Origin: PALSA-1004 sp963804885
GTDB lineage: Bacteria; Pseudomonadota; Gammaproteobacteria; Burkholderiales; SG8-41
Assembly (NCBI GenBank): GCA_963804885.1
Contig: CAWDSF010000005.1
Span: 186,001-250,000 of the forward strand
Length of the DNA stretch: 64,000 bases
Direction of reading: 5' to 3'
Below are positions 45,018 to 55,100 of this stretch, piece by piece. The stretch's first letter is position 1. Each line of letters begins with the position of its first letter. The translations under genes and the position numbers were made by a program. A model generated the notes under the pieces. It was not told where the DNA came from, did not search any database, and saw only the letters and a list, made by a program, of their open reading frames with translations.

Positions 45018-45269
45018 ATGGCAGATCGAAACGAAATGGCACCGGACGAATTCATCACCTATACGATTGCCGCGCTGGGTCCCGCGAGCTGGTTCGTGGA
45101 CAGCACCAAAGGCACATCGGGATATTCGTTTCGCACGCTGCAGGAAGCGGAGCGCTTCGCCAACTCGCTGGCCCAGCGCAACATGCCGGCCAAGGTATGC
45201 ATACTCGGCGCCGACGGCGAAGTCATCACCGAGAAAATATTCGATCGAATCGGCGACGTAGCCGGTTAA
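45018..45269 (+). CDS. Small conserved protein of unknown function
   Basis: 83 residues, soluble. A pattern GYSFRTLQEAERFANSLAQRNMPAKVCILGADGEVI suggests a small alpha/beta domain with a helix for nucleotide-like binding, but I do not recognise a family. The upstream 274-base gap contains a GCCGGCATGACGCCGGC stem (about 44788) and no clear promoter. Start context is weak. It converges with livF, whose stop is two bases away. Confidence 0.55.
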   Translation: MADRNEMAPDEFITYTIAALGPASWFVDSTKGTSGYSFRTLQEAERFANSLAQRNMPAKVCILGADGEVITEKIFDRIGDVAG

Positions 45270-45270
45270 G

Positions 45271-45984
<714 letters not shown>

Positions 45985-45985
<1 letters not shown>

Positions 45986-46731
45986 CAGTGCTTGCCCTGC
46001 CCCAGGTACACGCGCTTCACTTCATCGTTGGCGCGGATATCGTCGGGCGAGCCCTGCGCGAGCAGCTCGCCGTGATGGAGCACCACGAGCTGCTGGCAGA
46101 TGCCCATCACGAGTTTCATTTTGTGCTCGACAAGTATCACGGTGCGCTCGGCGGCCAGGCGCACGATCAGGTCCATCATCCGCACGGTTTCCTCGGGCGA
46201 CATGCCGGCGGTCGGCTCGTCGAGCAGCAGGAGGCGCGGCTGGCACGCGAGCGCCATCGCGATTTCGAGGCAGCGCTGCTCGCCGTGCGCCATGTCGCGC
46301 GCGACCGAGTTGCGCTTGGCTGCGATGCCGACGCGCTCGAGCAAATCGTCGGCTTGCGCGATGAGCTCGCGGATGCGGGCGCGCGGCGTCCACAGGTTGT
46401 AGCGGGTTTTCTGCATCTGCGCGGCAACGCGCACGTTTTCGTGGGCCGACAACTGCGGAAACACGTTCGTAATCTGGAACGACTTGGCGATGCCGCGCCG
46501 CGCGTATTCGTGCGTCGGCAGCGCGGTGATGTCGCGCCCCTCGAAGGTGACGCGGCCGCTGCTCGCGGGAAAGGCACCCGAAATCACGTTGAAAAAAGTG
46601 CTCTTGCCCGCGCCGTTCGGGCCGATGATCGCCGAGAGCTTGTCGCGCGCAAAGCTCACGGACACGTCTTTCAACGCGACGAAGCCGCCGAATTTCTTGC
46701 CGACACCCTCGGCGACCAGGATATCGCTCAT
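45985..46731 (-). CDS. livG: Branched-chain-type amino acid ABC transporter ATP-binding protein LivG
   Basis: 248 residues from ATG 46731, which overlaps the livM stop (ATGA); longer frames into livM are not coding. Walker A GPNGAGKSTF, signature MAHGEQRC, Walker B LLLLDEPTAGMS. The signature loop reads AHGEQ instead of LSGGQ, common in LivG. Full functional set. Confidence 0.95.
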
Positions 46732-47717
46732 GACTTCGCCACTCTCAACCAGTGCAGGATCGAGCCCCAGATGCCGCGCGGAAAAAACAGCACGAACACG
46801 ATGAACGTCGCGCCGAGGTACAACTGCCAGTGCGTGGTCCACAGCGTGAGCACGTCGCCGAACAGCTGGAAGACCGCAGCGCCGATGAATGGCCCGAAGA
46901 AAGTGCCGAAGCCACCGAGCAGCGCCATCATCACGACGTCGCCCGAGGTCGAGATCTGCAGCACTTCGACCGGCACGGTCGACAGGTGCAGTGCGCGCAA
47001 CGCGCCGGCCACGCCGCAAAAGGCGCCCGACAACACGAACGCCATCAATTTCGTGTTGGCGACGTTATAGCCGCACGCGGCGGCGCGCGCGTCGTTCTCG
47101 CGTATCGTTTCGAGCACGGCGCCGAACGGGGAGGCAAGGATGCGCGAAAAAACCCACAGCGCAATCGCGACCACGCCCAGCATCACGTAGTACTTGTTGA
47201 CCGGATCCAGGAAGTTGATCTCGAACCCGAGCAAGTTGATGGTCGAGACGTTGATGCCGCGCAGCCCGTTCTCGCCGCCGGTCACGCTTTCCCATTTGTA
47301 GAAGATGTAATAAACGCACTCCGCGAGCGCCAGCGTCACCATCGAGAAATAAATCCCGCGCGTGCGGATCGCGAGAAAGCCGATCACATAGGCGACGGCG
47401 GAGGCAAACGCGATGCCACACAGGATCGCGATGTACCACGGCCAGCCGAAATGCACGATGACTATGCCGCAGCCGTAGCTGCCGACGCCGAGCAGCGCCG
47501 CATGGCCGAACGACAACAGCCCTGCATAGCCATAGAGCAGATTAAAGCCGAGCGCGAAGAGTCCCCAGATCAGGATGTTGATCGCCAGCGCGTGATACGG
47601 GACGAGCCACGGAAAAACCATCAGGAAAAGGATGGTCGCGGCGACGCGATGCCGCTCGATCACCGCCAGCGCCGCGCGCCATACGCTCGCCGCGTGCGGC
47701 GTGTCGTTGCCCGGCAT
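46728..47717 (-). CDS. livM: Branched-chain-type amino acid ABC transporter permease LivM
   Basis: 329 residues with about nine hydrophobic segments. GYAGLLSFGHAALLGVGSY is the conserved permease block and the cytoplasmic coupling loop includes ENDARAAACGYNV. Works with LivH to form the channel. Overlaps livG by four bases and follows livH after two bases. Confidence 0.95.
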   Translation of the reverse strand: MPGNDTPHAASVWRAALAVIERHRVAATILFLMVFPWLVPYHALAINILIWGLFALGFNLLYGYAGLLSFGHAALLGVGSYGCGIVIVHFGWPWYIAILCGIAFASAVAYVIGFLAIRTRGIYFSMVTLALAECVYYIFYKWESVTGGENGLRGINVSTINLLGFEINFLDPVNKYYVMLGVVAIALWVFSRILASPFGAVLETIRENDARAAACGYNVANTKLMAFVLSGAFCGVAGALRALHLSTVPVEVLQISTSGDVVMMALLGGFGTFFGPFIGAAVFQLFGDVLTLWTTHWQLYLGATFIVFVLFFPRGIWGSILHWLRVAKS

Positions 47718-47719
47718 GC

Positions 47720-48604
47720 TTAACCCAGCGCCCCGGTACGGCCGAACAAGCCCTGCGGCCGCACGAGCAGCACTACCGCCATCAGCACGAAAATCGAAAC
47801 GCGGCCCGCTTCCGGCGACACCAGCGAGGTCAGACTCACCACCACGCCGACGAGAATGCCGGCGACCACCGCGCCCGTGAGCGAGCCCATGCCGCCGACC
47901 ACCGTGACGACGAACGCATCAGCGAGCAGGTGGATGCCCATTTCCGGCGTGACGGATTGCAGCGGCGCGGCAAGGATTCCCGAGAGCCCGGCGATCCCGG
48001 TGCCGATGCCGAACACGACGAGCCAGATTTTCGAGACGTCGATGCCGAGCACACGCACGATTTCCGGATCACGCGCGCCGGCGCGGATGATGAGCCCGTA
48101 CGACGTTTTTTCGATGAACAGGTACAACGCAGTCACGATTACCGCGGTGGCGCCGATCAGGAACAGCCGGTAGCGCGGGAAATGGCCGAATCCGAGGTCG
48201 ACCGCGCCCGTAAGTCCCTGCGGCGTTGAAAACGGAATGCCGTTCAGGCCGAACATCATGCGCACGACTTCCACGAAAATGTACGACAGCCCGAAGGTCA
48301 ATAGCAGCGGGTAGTCGATGCCGCGTCCATAGAGCGGGCGCACCAGGACGCGCTCGGTCAGCAGGCCGATCGCGCCGACCCCCAGCGGCACCAACACGAG
48401 GCACACCCAGAAATTGCCGGTCTGCGCGAAGAGCCACACGCCCATATACGCGCCGACCATGAAGAACGCACCGTGCGCAAAGTTGACGACCGCCAGCATC
48501 CCGAATATCAGCGACAGGCCGAGCGCGACGAGCACATACACCGCGCCGAGCGCGATGCCGGTCACGATTTGAAGCAGCAGAAGGTCGAGTGTTATTCCAC
48601 TCAT
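47720..48604 (-). CDS. livH: Branched-chain-type amino acid ABC transporter permease LivH
   Basis: 294 residues from ATG 48604; the earlier start at 48616 lies in no ribosome context. Hydrophobic segments throughout; NFAHGAFFMVGAY and VGGMGSLTGAV are family blocks, with ARDPEIVRVLGI as coupling helix. A 146-base gap containing an inverted repeat separates it from the receptor gene. Confidence 0.95.
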   Translation of the reverse strand: MSGITLDLLLLQIVTGIALGAVYVLVALGLSLIFGMLAVVNFAHGAFFMVGAYMGVWLFAQTGNFWVCLVLVPLGVGAIGLLTERVLVRPLYGRGIDYPLLLTFGLSYIFVEVVRMMFGLNGIPFSTPQGLTGAVDLGFGHFPRYRLFLIGATAVIVTALYLFIEKTSYGLIIRAGARDPEIVRVLGIDVSKIWLVVFGIGTGIAGLSGILAAPLQSVTPEMGIHLLADAFVVTVVGGMGSLTGAVVAGILVGVVVSLTSLVSPEAGRVSIFVLMAVVLLVRPQGLFGRTGALG

Positions 48605-48630
48605 ACAACGATGCAACGCGAAGCGCCGAT

Positions 48631-48740
48631 CCCTCCTTCCCCTTCAAGGGGAAGGCCGGGATGGGGATGGGTCATCCAAACTTTAGCGTGATTCATTTAC
48701 ACCCATCCCCTCCTCGGTCCTCCACTTGAAGGGGAGGAAG
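48631..48740. repeat. Inverted repeat with CCTTCCCCTTCAAGGGGAAGG arms, copy 1
   Basis: Left arm 48631-48672 (CCTTCCCCTTCAAGGGGAAGG then GGGATGGGGATGGGT) and right arm 48701-48740 (ACCCATCCCC..CTTGAAGGGGAGG) are inverse of each other. It lies between livH and its receptor gene; an RNA hairpin here could allow more receptor than permease to be made. A related copy is at 61.3 kb. Confidence 0.6.
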
Positions 48741-48750
48741 TGAACATCGC

Positions 48751-50016
48751 TTAAGCCTTGTGCCCGAGCTCCTGGCACGTGCGCAGCATCTTGTCGCTTC
48801 CGTTGTCGATGCCGATGACGTCGAATACGTCATTCTTGTCGCGAACGTTGGCCGCGGACTTCGACTGCAGCATGATGAGCGACTGCACCGACTGATGATC
48901 GCACTTGCGATAGGACTGCGGGCCCTTGTAGAAATCGTATTTGAGCGCTTCCATCGCGGGAATGACCTTGTCAGAATCGGTGCTCTTCGCGTTGCGCGCT
49001 GCGGTCAGGCAAGAGCGCACGCCCGCGTAGCCCAACGCGCCATAGTCGGTGGGCACTGCGCCGGGATGCGCTTTGCGATAGCGGTCGTTGAACGCTTTCG
49101 CGCTCGCGAGCGAATCCTCGATTTTCCAGTAATACGACGTCGCGCCGACGACGCCCTCGAACGGCTCGGGCCCGGCGGCCATGCGCGCGCTAATCAACAG
49201 CACGGGCGTGATGATCTTGACCTGCTTGGTGATCCCGAAGTCGTAAGCCTGCTTCGCGGCGTTCACGAGATCGCGGCCGAAATTGATCATGCACAGGATG
49301 TCGGGTTTCAACGACTGCACGCGCGGGAAAAAAGACGTGTAGTCGCTGGTGCCGAGCGGGTAACGCAAGTCGGCGAGCGTTTCCATGCCCAGGTCCTTGC
49401 CCGCGCGCTGGAAGCCGCGCAGCATCTCGTGGCCGTACGCGTAGTCGGGCGTGAAGAACACGACGCGCTTGCCGAATTTCGGAATCGCGAAGCGCGCAAC
49501 GGCGCCCGACGTCATGTGCGGATTCATCGCCTCGTGGAACGTGTACTTGCTGAAATCCTTAACCTCGCTGATGGCATCGGACTGGCTGATCGAGTTGTAG
49601 ATGATGCCGCGTTCCTTGCACACGTTGTTGACCGACAGCTGCACCGCCGCCGACAGTGCGCCGACGACGAAACTGACTTTCTCTTTCTCGATGAGCTCGA
49701 GCGTGCGCGTCGCGGCTTCGCCGGGATTTAACTTGTCGTCGCGCACCAGCAGTTCCGCCATGCGCCCGTTCAAGCCGCCGGACTCGTTGAATTCCTTGAT
49801 CGCGATTTCCGCGCAGCGCACCTGGTCCTGCGCTTCGGTGCCGAACGGGCCGGTCAGCGGCGTCGGAAAGCCGACCTTGATCGGCGTCTTGTTCTGCGCG
49901 TGAACGATGTTGATCCAGAACGGCGACGTAGCCGCGGTGGCGGCCGCACCGCCTGCGCCCAGCAGCAGCTTGCGGCGTCGTTGGTCGGCGGCAGGTTTCC
50001 TCGTGCGGTCGGTCAT
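48751..50016 (-). CDS. Branched-chain-type amino acid ABC transporter periplasmic receptor
   Basis: 421 residues, Peripla_BP_6 type. The N terminus has RRRKLLLGAGGAAATAAT, a twin-arginine-like signal, followed by the mature start NKTPIKVGFPTPLTGPFG. SFVVGALSAAVQLSVNNV and DYAYGHEMLRGFQRA are conserved. Location directly upstream of livH on the same strand marks it as the receptor of this transporter. Such systems also carry amides, urea or aromatic acids; the ligand is not fixed by the sequence. Confidence 0.93.
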   Translation of the reverse strand: MTDRTRKPAADQRRRKLLLGAGGAAATAATSPFWINIVHAQNKTPIKVGFPTPLTGPFGTEAQDQVRCAEIAIKEFNESGGLNGRMAELLVRDDKLNPGEAATRTLELIEKEKVSFVVGALSAAVQLSVNNVCKERGIIYNSISQSDAISEVKDFSKYTFHEAMNPHMTSGAVARFAIPKFGKRVVFFTPDYAYGHEMLRGFQRAGKDLGMETLADLRYPLGTSDYTSFFPRVQSLKPDILCMINFGRDLVNAAKQAYDFGITKQVKIITPVLLISARMAAGPEPFEGVVGATSYYWKIEDSLASAKAFNDRYRKAHPGAVPTDYGALGYAGVRSCLTAARNAKSTDSDKVIPAMEALKYDFYKGPQSYRKCDHQSVQSLIMLQSKSAANVRDKNDVFDVIGIDNGSDKMLRTCQELGHKA

Positions 50017-50080
50017 GGTGCTCCTCCTGTGTAAATGTATCCTGAACCCGCGCGCATGACGCGGGCATCGTTATTGTCAG

Positions 50081-51335
50081 TTATGTTACTTGAAGCCGGC
50101 TGAGCGCAACAGAGCGCTCCGCCCAGTCCGGCACCGCGATCTCCCGCATCACGACTTCGGGTCGGCGCAAATGCGCGATCAGCGACGCCTGCGGGCCCGT
50201 AATCCCGGGCGGACCCACGCCCAAACCGAGCAGCCGCGCGTGCGCAACAATCGCCTTGCCGAATTCGAGCCGTTTAGCCGCATAGGTCTGCAGTGCGCCG
50301 GGCACGTCGCCGGCTTGCGCGGCCAACGCATCGGCCAATAGGGCGGCATCCCCCGCCGCTTTGGTTACGCCAAGCCCCACGTGCGGCCGCGCGACGAATG
50401 CTGCATCGCCGAGCAGCGCGACGCGGCCGAAGGCAAGGTCGGCGGACTGCAGGTCGTAAATCGGCTGGAACAGCGGTTCGCTCGTCGCCTTGATGACATC
50501 GACAAAGACGGGCGCTAACAGCCGCGCGGCGGTCGCGTGCATATCGGCGATCACTTGCGGGCGAATGCGGTCGGGCGGAATGTTCTGCTCGTAATAGCGG
50601 CCCTGCGCGTCGGTGAAAAGTTCGCGCAACTCCGTCTGCTCGTGCGCCGGGCGATACCAGACGAAATTGAAGCGCCGCTCGCCGGGCTGCGTCGAGTTGT
50701 TGCGGCCCGCGACGAGGTACGTGAGCATTTGCTCGCCGGGCGGCAGGCAAAAACCCATGCGGTCGGACAACACGCGCCGCGTCTCCGCGCTCACCGCGTT
50801 CTCGTCGGCGAGTCCGCGCCACGCGAGATAACCCGCGTACTCGGGTGTCGCCTGTGGCAGGAACTGCGCGCGCACGGTCGAGCGGATGCCATCCGCGCCG
50901 ACCAGGAGTTCGCCGCTCGCCTGCGAGCCGTCGGCTAAAATGCGCCGTCACGCTCGCAGCGTCCTGCTCGACGCGCACCAGCGATTTATTGAAGTGGTAG
51001 CGCGCGGCGGGAAACACGTCCTTCATCTGCCGATAGAGCCGCCCCCACGCGGTCAATATCTGCTGCAGCGGTATTTCCGCCACGACCTGGCCGGTGCGGT
51101 CGAGCGTCACGCGCGAATGCGTGGCGCAGCCGATGGTGTCGTCGATCGCCGCGCCCGCGCGCCGGATCACGTCGAACAATTCGGCGTGGGTAACGATGCC
51201 CGCGCCGCGGCCGGCCAGCTCCTCGCCCACGCGCTCATAAAGCTCGACGTCCCAGCCCGCGCGCAGCAACAGGTTCGCGGCAAACAACCCGCCCATCGAG
51301 CCGCCGATGATCAGGGCCCGGCGCTGCGTGCTCAC
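50081..51335 (-). pseudogene. FAD-dependent monooxygenase (PHBH-like), one frameshift
   Basis: Starts at GTG 51335. N-terminal FAD motif GGSMGGLFAANLLL, then the DG motif GADGIRSTV after the break, and GD-type block LLGDAAFVARPHVGLGVTKA at the end. An extra A near 50939 splits the frames; removing it reads VTAHFADGSQASGELLVGADG. About 417 residues. Hydroxylates an aromatic or related ring with NAD(P)H and oxygen. A VOC gene lies upstream on the same strand. Confidence 0.88.
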
Positions 51336-51368
51336 GTCGTGACCGCGAATGGCGTTGCGCGTACGTTG

Positions 51369-51800
51369 CTAATGCGTCGGATAATTCAGCTCGATCACCA
51401 CGCCGCTCGGGTCGTCGACGAAGACCTGGTGCAGGTTCAGATCGGGCACCATGCGCTCGCGAAACGGCACCGCTTTTTGTCTGAGGTGCGCAAGCATCTG
51501 CGCCACGTCCGTCGCCGCAAACGCGATATGGTCGAACGTGCCGGTGCCGTCTTTGAGGCTGTCGGCGCTGCGGTCGCCGAGATAATCCTTGAGCCCCTGC
51601 GGATCGTTCGGATCGATGCCGATGATGTGCACGACCGCATTGTCGTAGGAGTCATGGCTGCCGTTATACAGCCACACTCCCGGAAATTTGAACGGCGGGC
51701 GCGGGCCGACGGTCAGGCCCATCACCTCCGTATAAAACCGGCGCGTCGCCTCGAGATCGAGCGTGCGAACAGAATAGTGGGCGATCTTGGTGAGCGGCAT
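51369..51800 (-). CDS. VOC-family (glyoxalase/extradiol dioxygenase-fold) protein
   Basis: 143 residues with two beta-alpha-beta-beta-beta units. Metal ligands fit His8 (KIAHYSVR), a central His in FDHIAFAA and Glu near the end (GVVIELNYP). No signal peptide; GGAGA lies before ATG 51800. It precedes the flavin monooxygenase gene by 33 bases, typical of ring-oxidation operons. Activity may be dioxygenase or lyase. Confidence 0.85.
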   Translation of the reverse strand: MPLTKIAHYSVRTLDLEATRRFYTEVMGLTVGPRPPFKFPGVWLYNGSHDSYDNAVVHIIGIDPNDPQGLKDYLGDRSADSLKDGTGTFDHIAFAATDVAQMLAHLRQKAVPFRERMVPDLNLHQVFVDDPSGVVIELNYPTH

Positions 51801-52034
51801 GGCGGTCTCCGGAAAAGTATCGGGTTTCGCGCCAGATTAAACACGGACGCGAGCGGCGACGGGCACCGCCTAAATTCGTCGATTCGCCGCGCGCTGTCAA
51901 TAGGCCTGCCCTAATCGGGAGCGGATGCTATGATGCATACGCAATAGGCGTCGATTGGCGTGCGCCGGCTGCCGGCGCAATTGAAGCCAGCGAATCAACA
52001 AGAGGCTGATAGAACCTGGGGAGGTGCCTGACGT

Positions 52035-52085
52035 CACGCAACTAGCGTGCGTTTAAGGATGTCGGGCGACCTTAAGGAGGGGGTT
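52035..52085 (+). promoter_or_regulatory. Structured leader with two stem-loops before a strong ribosome site
   Basis: Stem 1: CACGC/GCGTG (52035-52039, 52045-52049). Stem 2: TTAAGG/CCTTAA (52053-52058, 52070-52075), ending right against GGAGGGGG. Stem 2 could control ribosome access. It is not a match to a known riboswitch I can name. Confidence 0.4.
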
Positions 52086-52166
52086 ATGACGGGGCTCCAG
52101 TTCGCGCTCTCCTCATTCGAGCATCGCCCGCTGCATTTGCGGGCAAATGACCTTGGCGCCCGATGA
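52086..52166 (+). CDS. Possible 26-residue leader peptide
   Basis: ATG 52086 has the best ribosome site in the region (GGAGGGGG five bases away). The 26-codon frame ends at TGA 52164-52166 and overlaps the start of the large signalling gene (ATG 52147) in another frame. The peptide begins MTGLQFALSSF and has no known motif. It may couple translation of the next gene, whose own start has a weak site. Coding status is uncertain. Confidence 0.35.
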   Translation: MTGLQFALSSFEHRPLHLRANDLGAR

Positions 52167-55100
52167 CGGGGCATGCGACAAAAGCGGGCATCGACACGAT
52201 GCCCGCCCGCCTATGACGCCAAAGTCGTTGCGCTCCACCCTGCCCTCAAAGCTGTCCACGGTCTTGAGCCATGGCGCGACGGCGATGGTCGTGCTGGTCA
52301 GCGGAGTCGTGCTGTCCGTCGCCGCCGCGTACTGGACCGCGCATCAGGTGGAGCGCGAAGCCCGGCAGAAATTCGACTATGAAGTCGAGAACGCGCGCGA
52401 CGAAATAGAATCGCGCATTCAATCCTACTCCGACGTCCTGCTCGGGACGCGCGGTTTGTTCCTCTCGTCGGATAGCGTACGCCGCGACGAATTCAGGGAC
52501 TACATCGAGAGCCTCGACCTGAACCGCCGCTACCCGGGCATCCAGGTCATTCACTACGGGCGTTACCTGCCTGCCGCGCAAAAAGCGGCGTTCGAAACTG
52601 CAGTTCGCAAAGACACGAGCGTCGATCCGCGCGGCTATCCCGACTTCGCGATAAAACCGCCGGGAGACCGGCTGGATTACGTCGTCGTCGAATACGTGGA
52701 ACCTTTCGCGGGCAACGAAATGGCGCTGGGCCTCGATCTCGGCGGCGACAAGGTGCGCCTGGCAGCCCTCAGCCGCGCGCGCGATTCGGGCCAGCTTACG
52801 GCGTCCGGACCGATCGCGCTTGCGCTTGATCCGCGGCGGCATCCGGGCTTCGCGGTGCGCATGCCGGTCTATCGCAAAGGCGCGCCGGTGGGCACCGAGG
52901 CGGAGCGCCGCGAGGCTTTCACCGGCATGGTCAGCGCGTCCTTCATCGTCATCGATCTGATGCGCGGTGTGCTGCACGAGCAGTCTCTGAAGAAAATCCA
53001 TCTGCGCATCCATGACGCGGGATTTCTAAATGCTGAGGGAGGGGTGCAGCAGCCGACGCCGGAAAACCTGATGTTCGACAGCAACCGGCTGCTCGCGACG
53101 CCGCCTCCGCCGTCGCTGGAAGGCAAGTTTGCGGGCTTCACCGCCGAGTCGACGCTCGACGTCGGAGGACGCCGCTGGAACCTCTATTTCGACGCGCGGG
53201 AGGCGTTCGTCAATCCGGCCGACCGTGCGCTGCCCTGGATTGCACTGCTCGTCGGGCTTACGATCACCCTGCTCGTGTCCGGCCTCATCCGTTCCCTGGC
53301 GACCACCGGCGGGCGGGCGCTCGCGCTGGCCGCACGCATCACCGACGATTTGCGCCACAGCGAAGCGAATCTGGCGGCGGCGCAGCGTGCGACGCAGGAG
53401 TTGATCGAAGTCCTGCCGAACCCGATCTTCTTCAAGGGCACCGATGGACGTTATCTCGGCGTCAATCGCGCGTGGGAGAAATTTTTTGGCGTGACCCGCG
53501 AAAATTTCATCGGCAAAACAGTCTACGAACTTTATCCGGACGCCCCCGACGTTGCGGATCGGCTGCAGGCGATGGATGAAGTGCTCTGGAAAAATCCGGG
53601 CACCCAGGTTTACGAAACGTCCATCACGACGCCGGACGTAATGCGCCACGACACGATTTACTACAAAGCGACATATACGGGCGCCGACGGCAGCGTCGCC
53701 GGCCTGATCGGCACCATCATCGACATCACCGACCGCAAGCAGGCGGAAGCCGCGGTGAAAGAAAGCGAGGAGCGGTTTCGCGCGACTTTCGACCAGGCCG
53801 CGGTCGGCATCGTCCACACGTCGCTCGACGGCTATTACCTGAAAGTGAACACCAAATTCTGCGAGATTCTCGGCTACACGGAAGACGAATTGCTCGGCCG
53901 GGCGGCGATCGACTTTACGCATCCCGACGATCAAGCCGGCGGAGAGGGGCACCGCCGGCTGCTGTGGGAGCGCAAGCTCGACAAATTCAGCGGTGAAAAA
54001 CGCTACGTGCGCAAAGACGGCAGCGTGATCTGGACCAACCGCACCGTGTCGCTCGCCCGCGATCCGGACGGCCAGCCGATGTATTTCATCCGTGTCATCG
54101 AAGACATCACGGACCGCAAGGAGGCGGAGGAGCGCTATCGCGCGACCTTCGACAATGCGCCAGTCGGCATCATGCACACCACGGTCGAAAACTACGGCAT
54201 CCTGCGCGCCAACCGCAAACTGTGCGAGATGCTCGGCTACACGCACGACGAGCTGCTGCACATGACGAGCACCGAAATCGTCCATCCCGATTACCGCTTC
54301 ACGGATCAGCCCAAGTACAAATCACAGCTGATGAAGGACGAGGTGCCGGCGTTTTCGTCGGAGCGCAAGTTCCTGCGCAAGGATGGCACATCCATCTGGG
54401 TCAACCGCACCGTGTCGCTGGTGCACGACGCGGCGGGCCAGCCGCTCTATTTTATTCGCATCATCGAGGACATCACCGAGCGCAAAGCGGCTGAAAAGGC
54501 GTTGCGCGACAGCGAATCCCGTTATCGCTCGGTGATTGCGGTGATGGCGGAGGGCGTTTTTCTGCGCGACAACGAAGGCCGGATCGTCGACTGCAACGCG
54601 AGCGCCGAACGCATCATCGGGCGCTCGTTCGAGCAAATGCGCGGCAATTTTTATTTCGATCCAAGCTGGCAGGCAATCCGCGAAGACGGCTCGAAATTTC
54701 CCGATGAGGAGCGCCCCGCCAACGCGGTTTTGCGTTCGGGCCAGCCGCAATCGAGCGTGGTCATGGGCATGCGAAAACCGGACGGCACGGTGCTCTGGCT
54801 CGCAACCAATGCGCAACCGTTGTTCGAGGGCTCGGAGACGGCGCCGGCCGGCGTGGTCAGCACCATCAGCGACATTACGCAGCGCAAGCAGGCGGAAATG
54901 CGCCAAATGATGGAGCACAAGGTGACGCGGCTGTTGTCGGAAGCCATCTCGCTCGAAGAAAGCCTGGCGGGGATACTGCAGACCATCGGCGAGACGCTCG
55001 GCTGCGCCTGCGGCTCGTGCTGGTTATGGGACGACGAGAAGCAGGAGCGCGTATGCGCCGAAAGCTGGGGTGTGCGATCCCCGGAAATCGCGGAATTTCT

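Noticed and set aside
45988..47723. Two long plus-strand frames opposite livG and livM
   Set aside because: Both are shadows; the Liv proteins have complete ABC and permease signatures.
48760..49731. Plus-strand 323-codon frame opposite the Liv receptor
   Set aside because: Shadow of a secreted receptor with clear signal and fold motifs.
52010..52085. Known cyclic-di-GMP riboswitch before the GGDEF-EAL gene
   Set aside because: The characteristic tetraloop-receptor and conserved core of the known classes could not be found; only two simple stems are visible.
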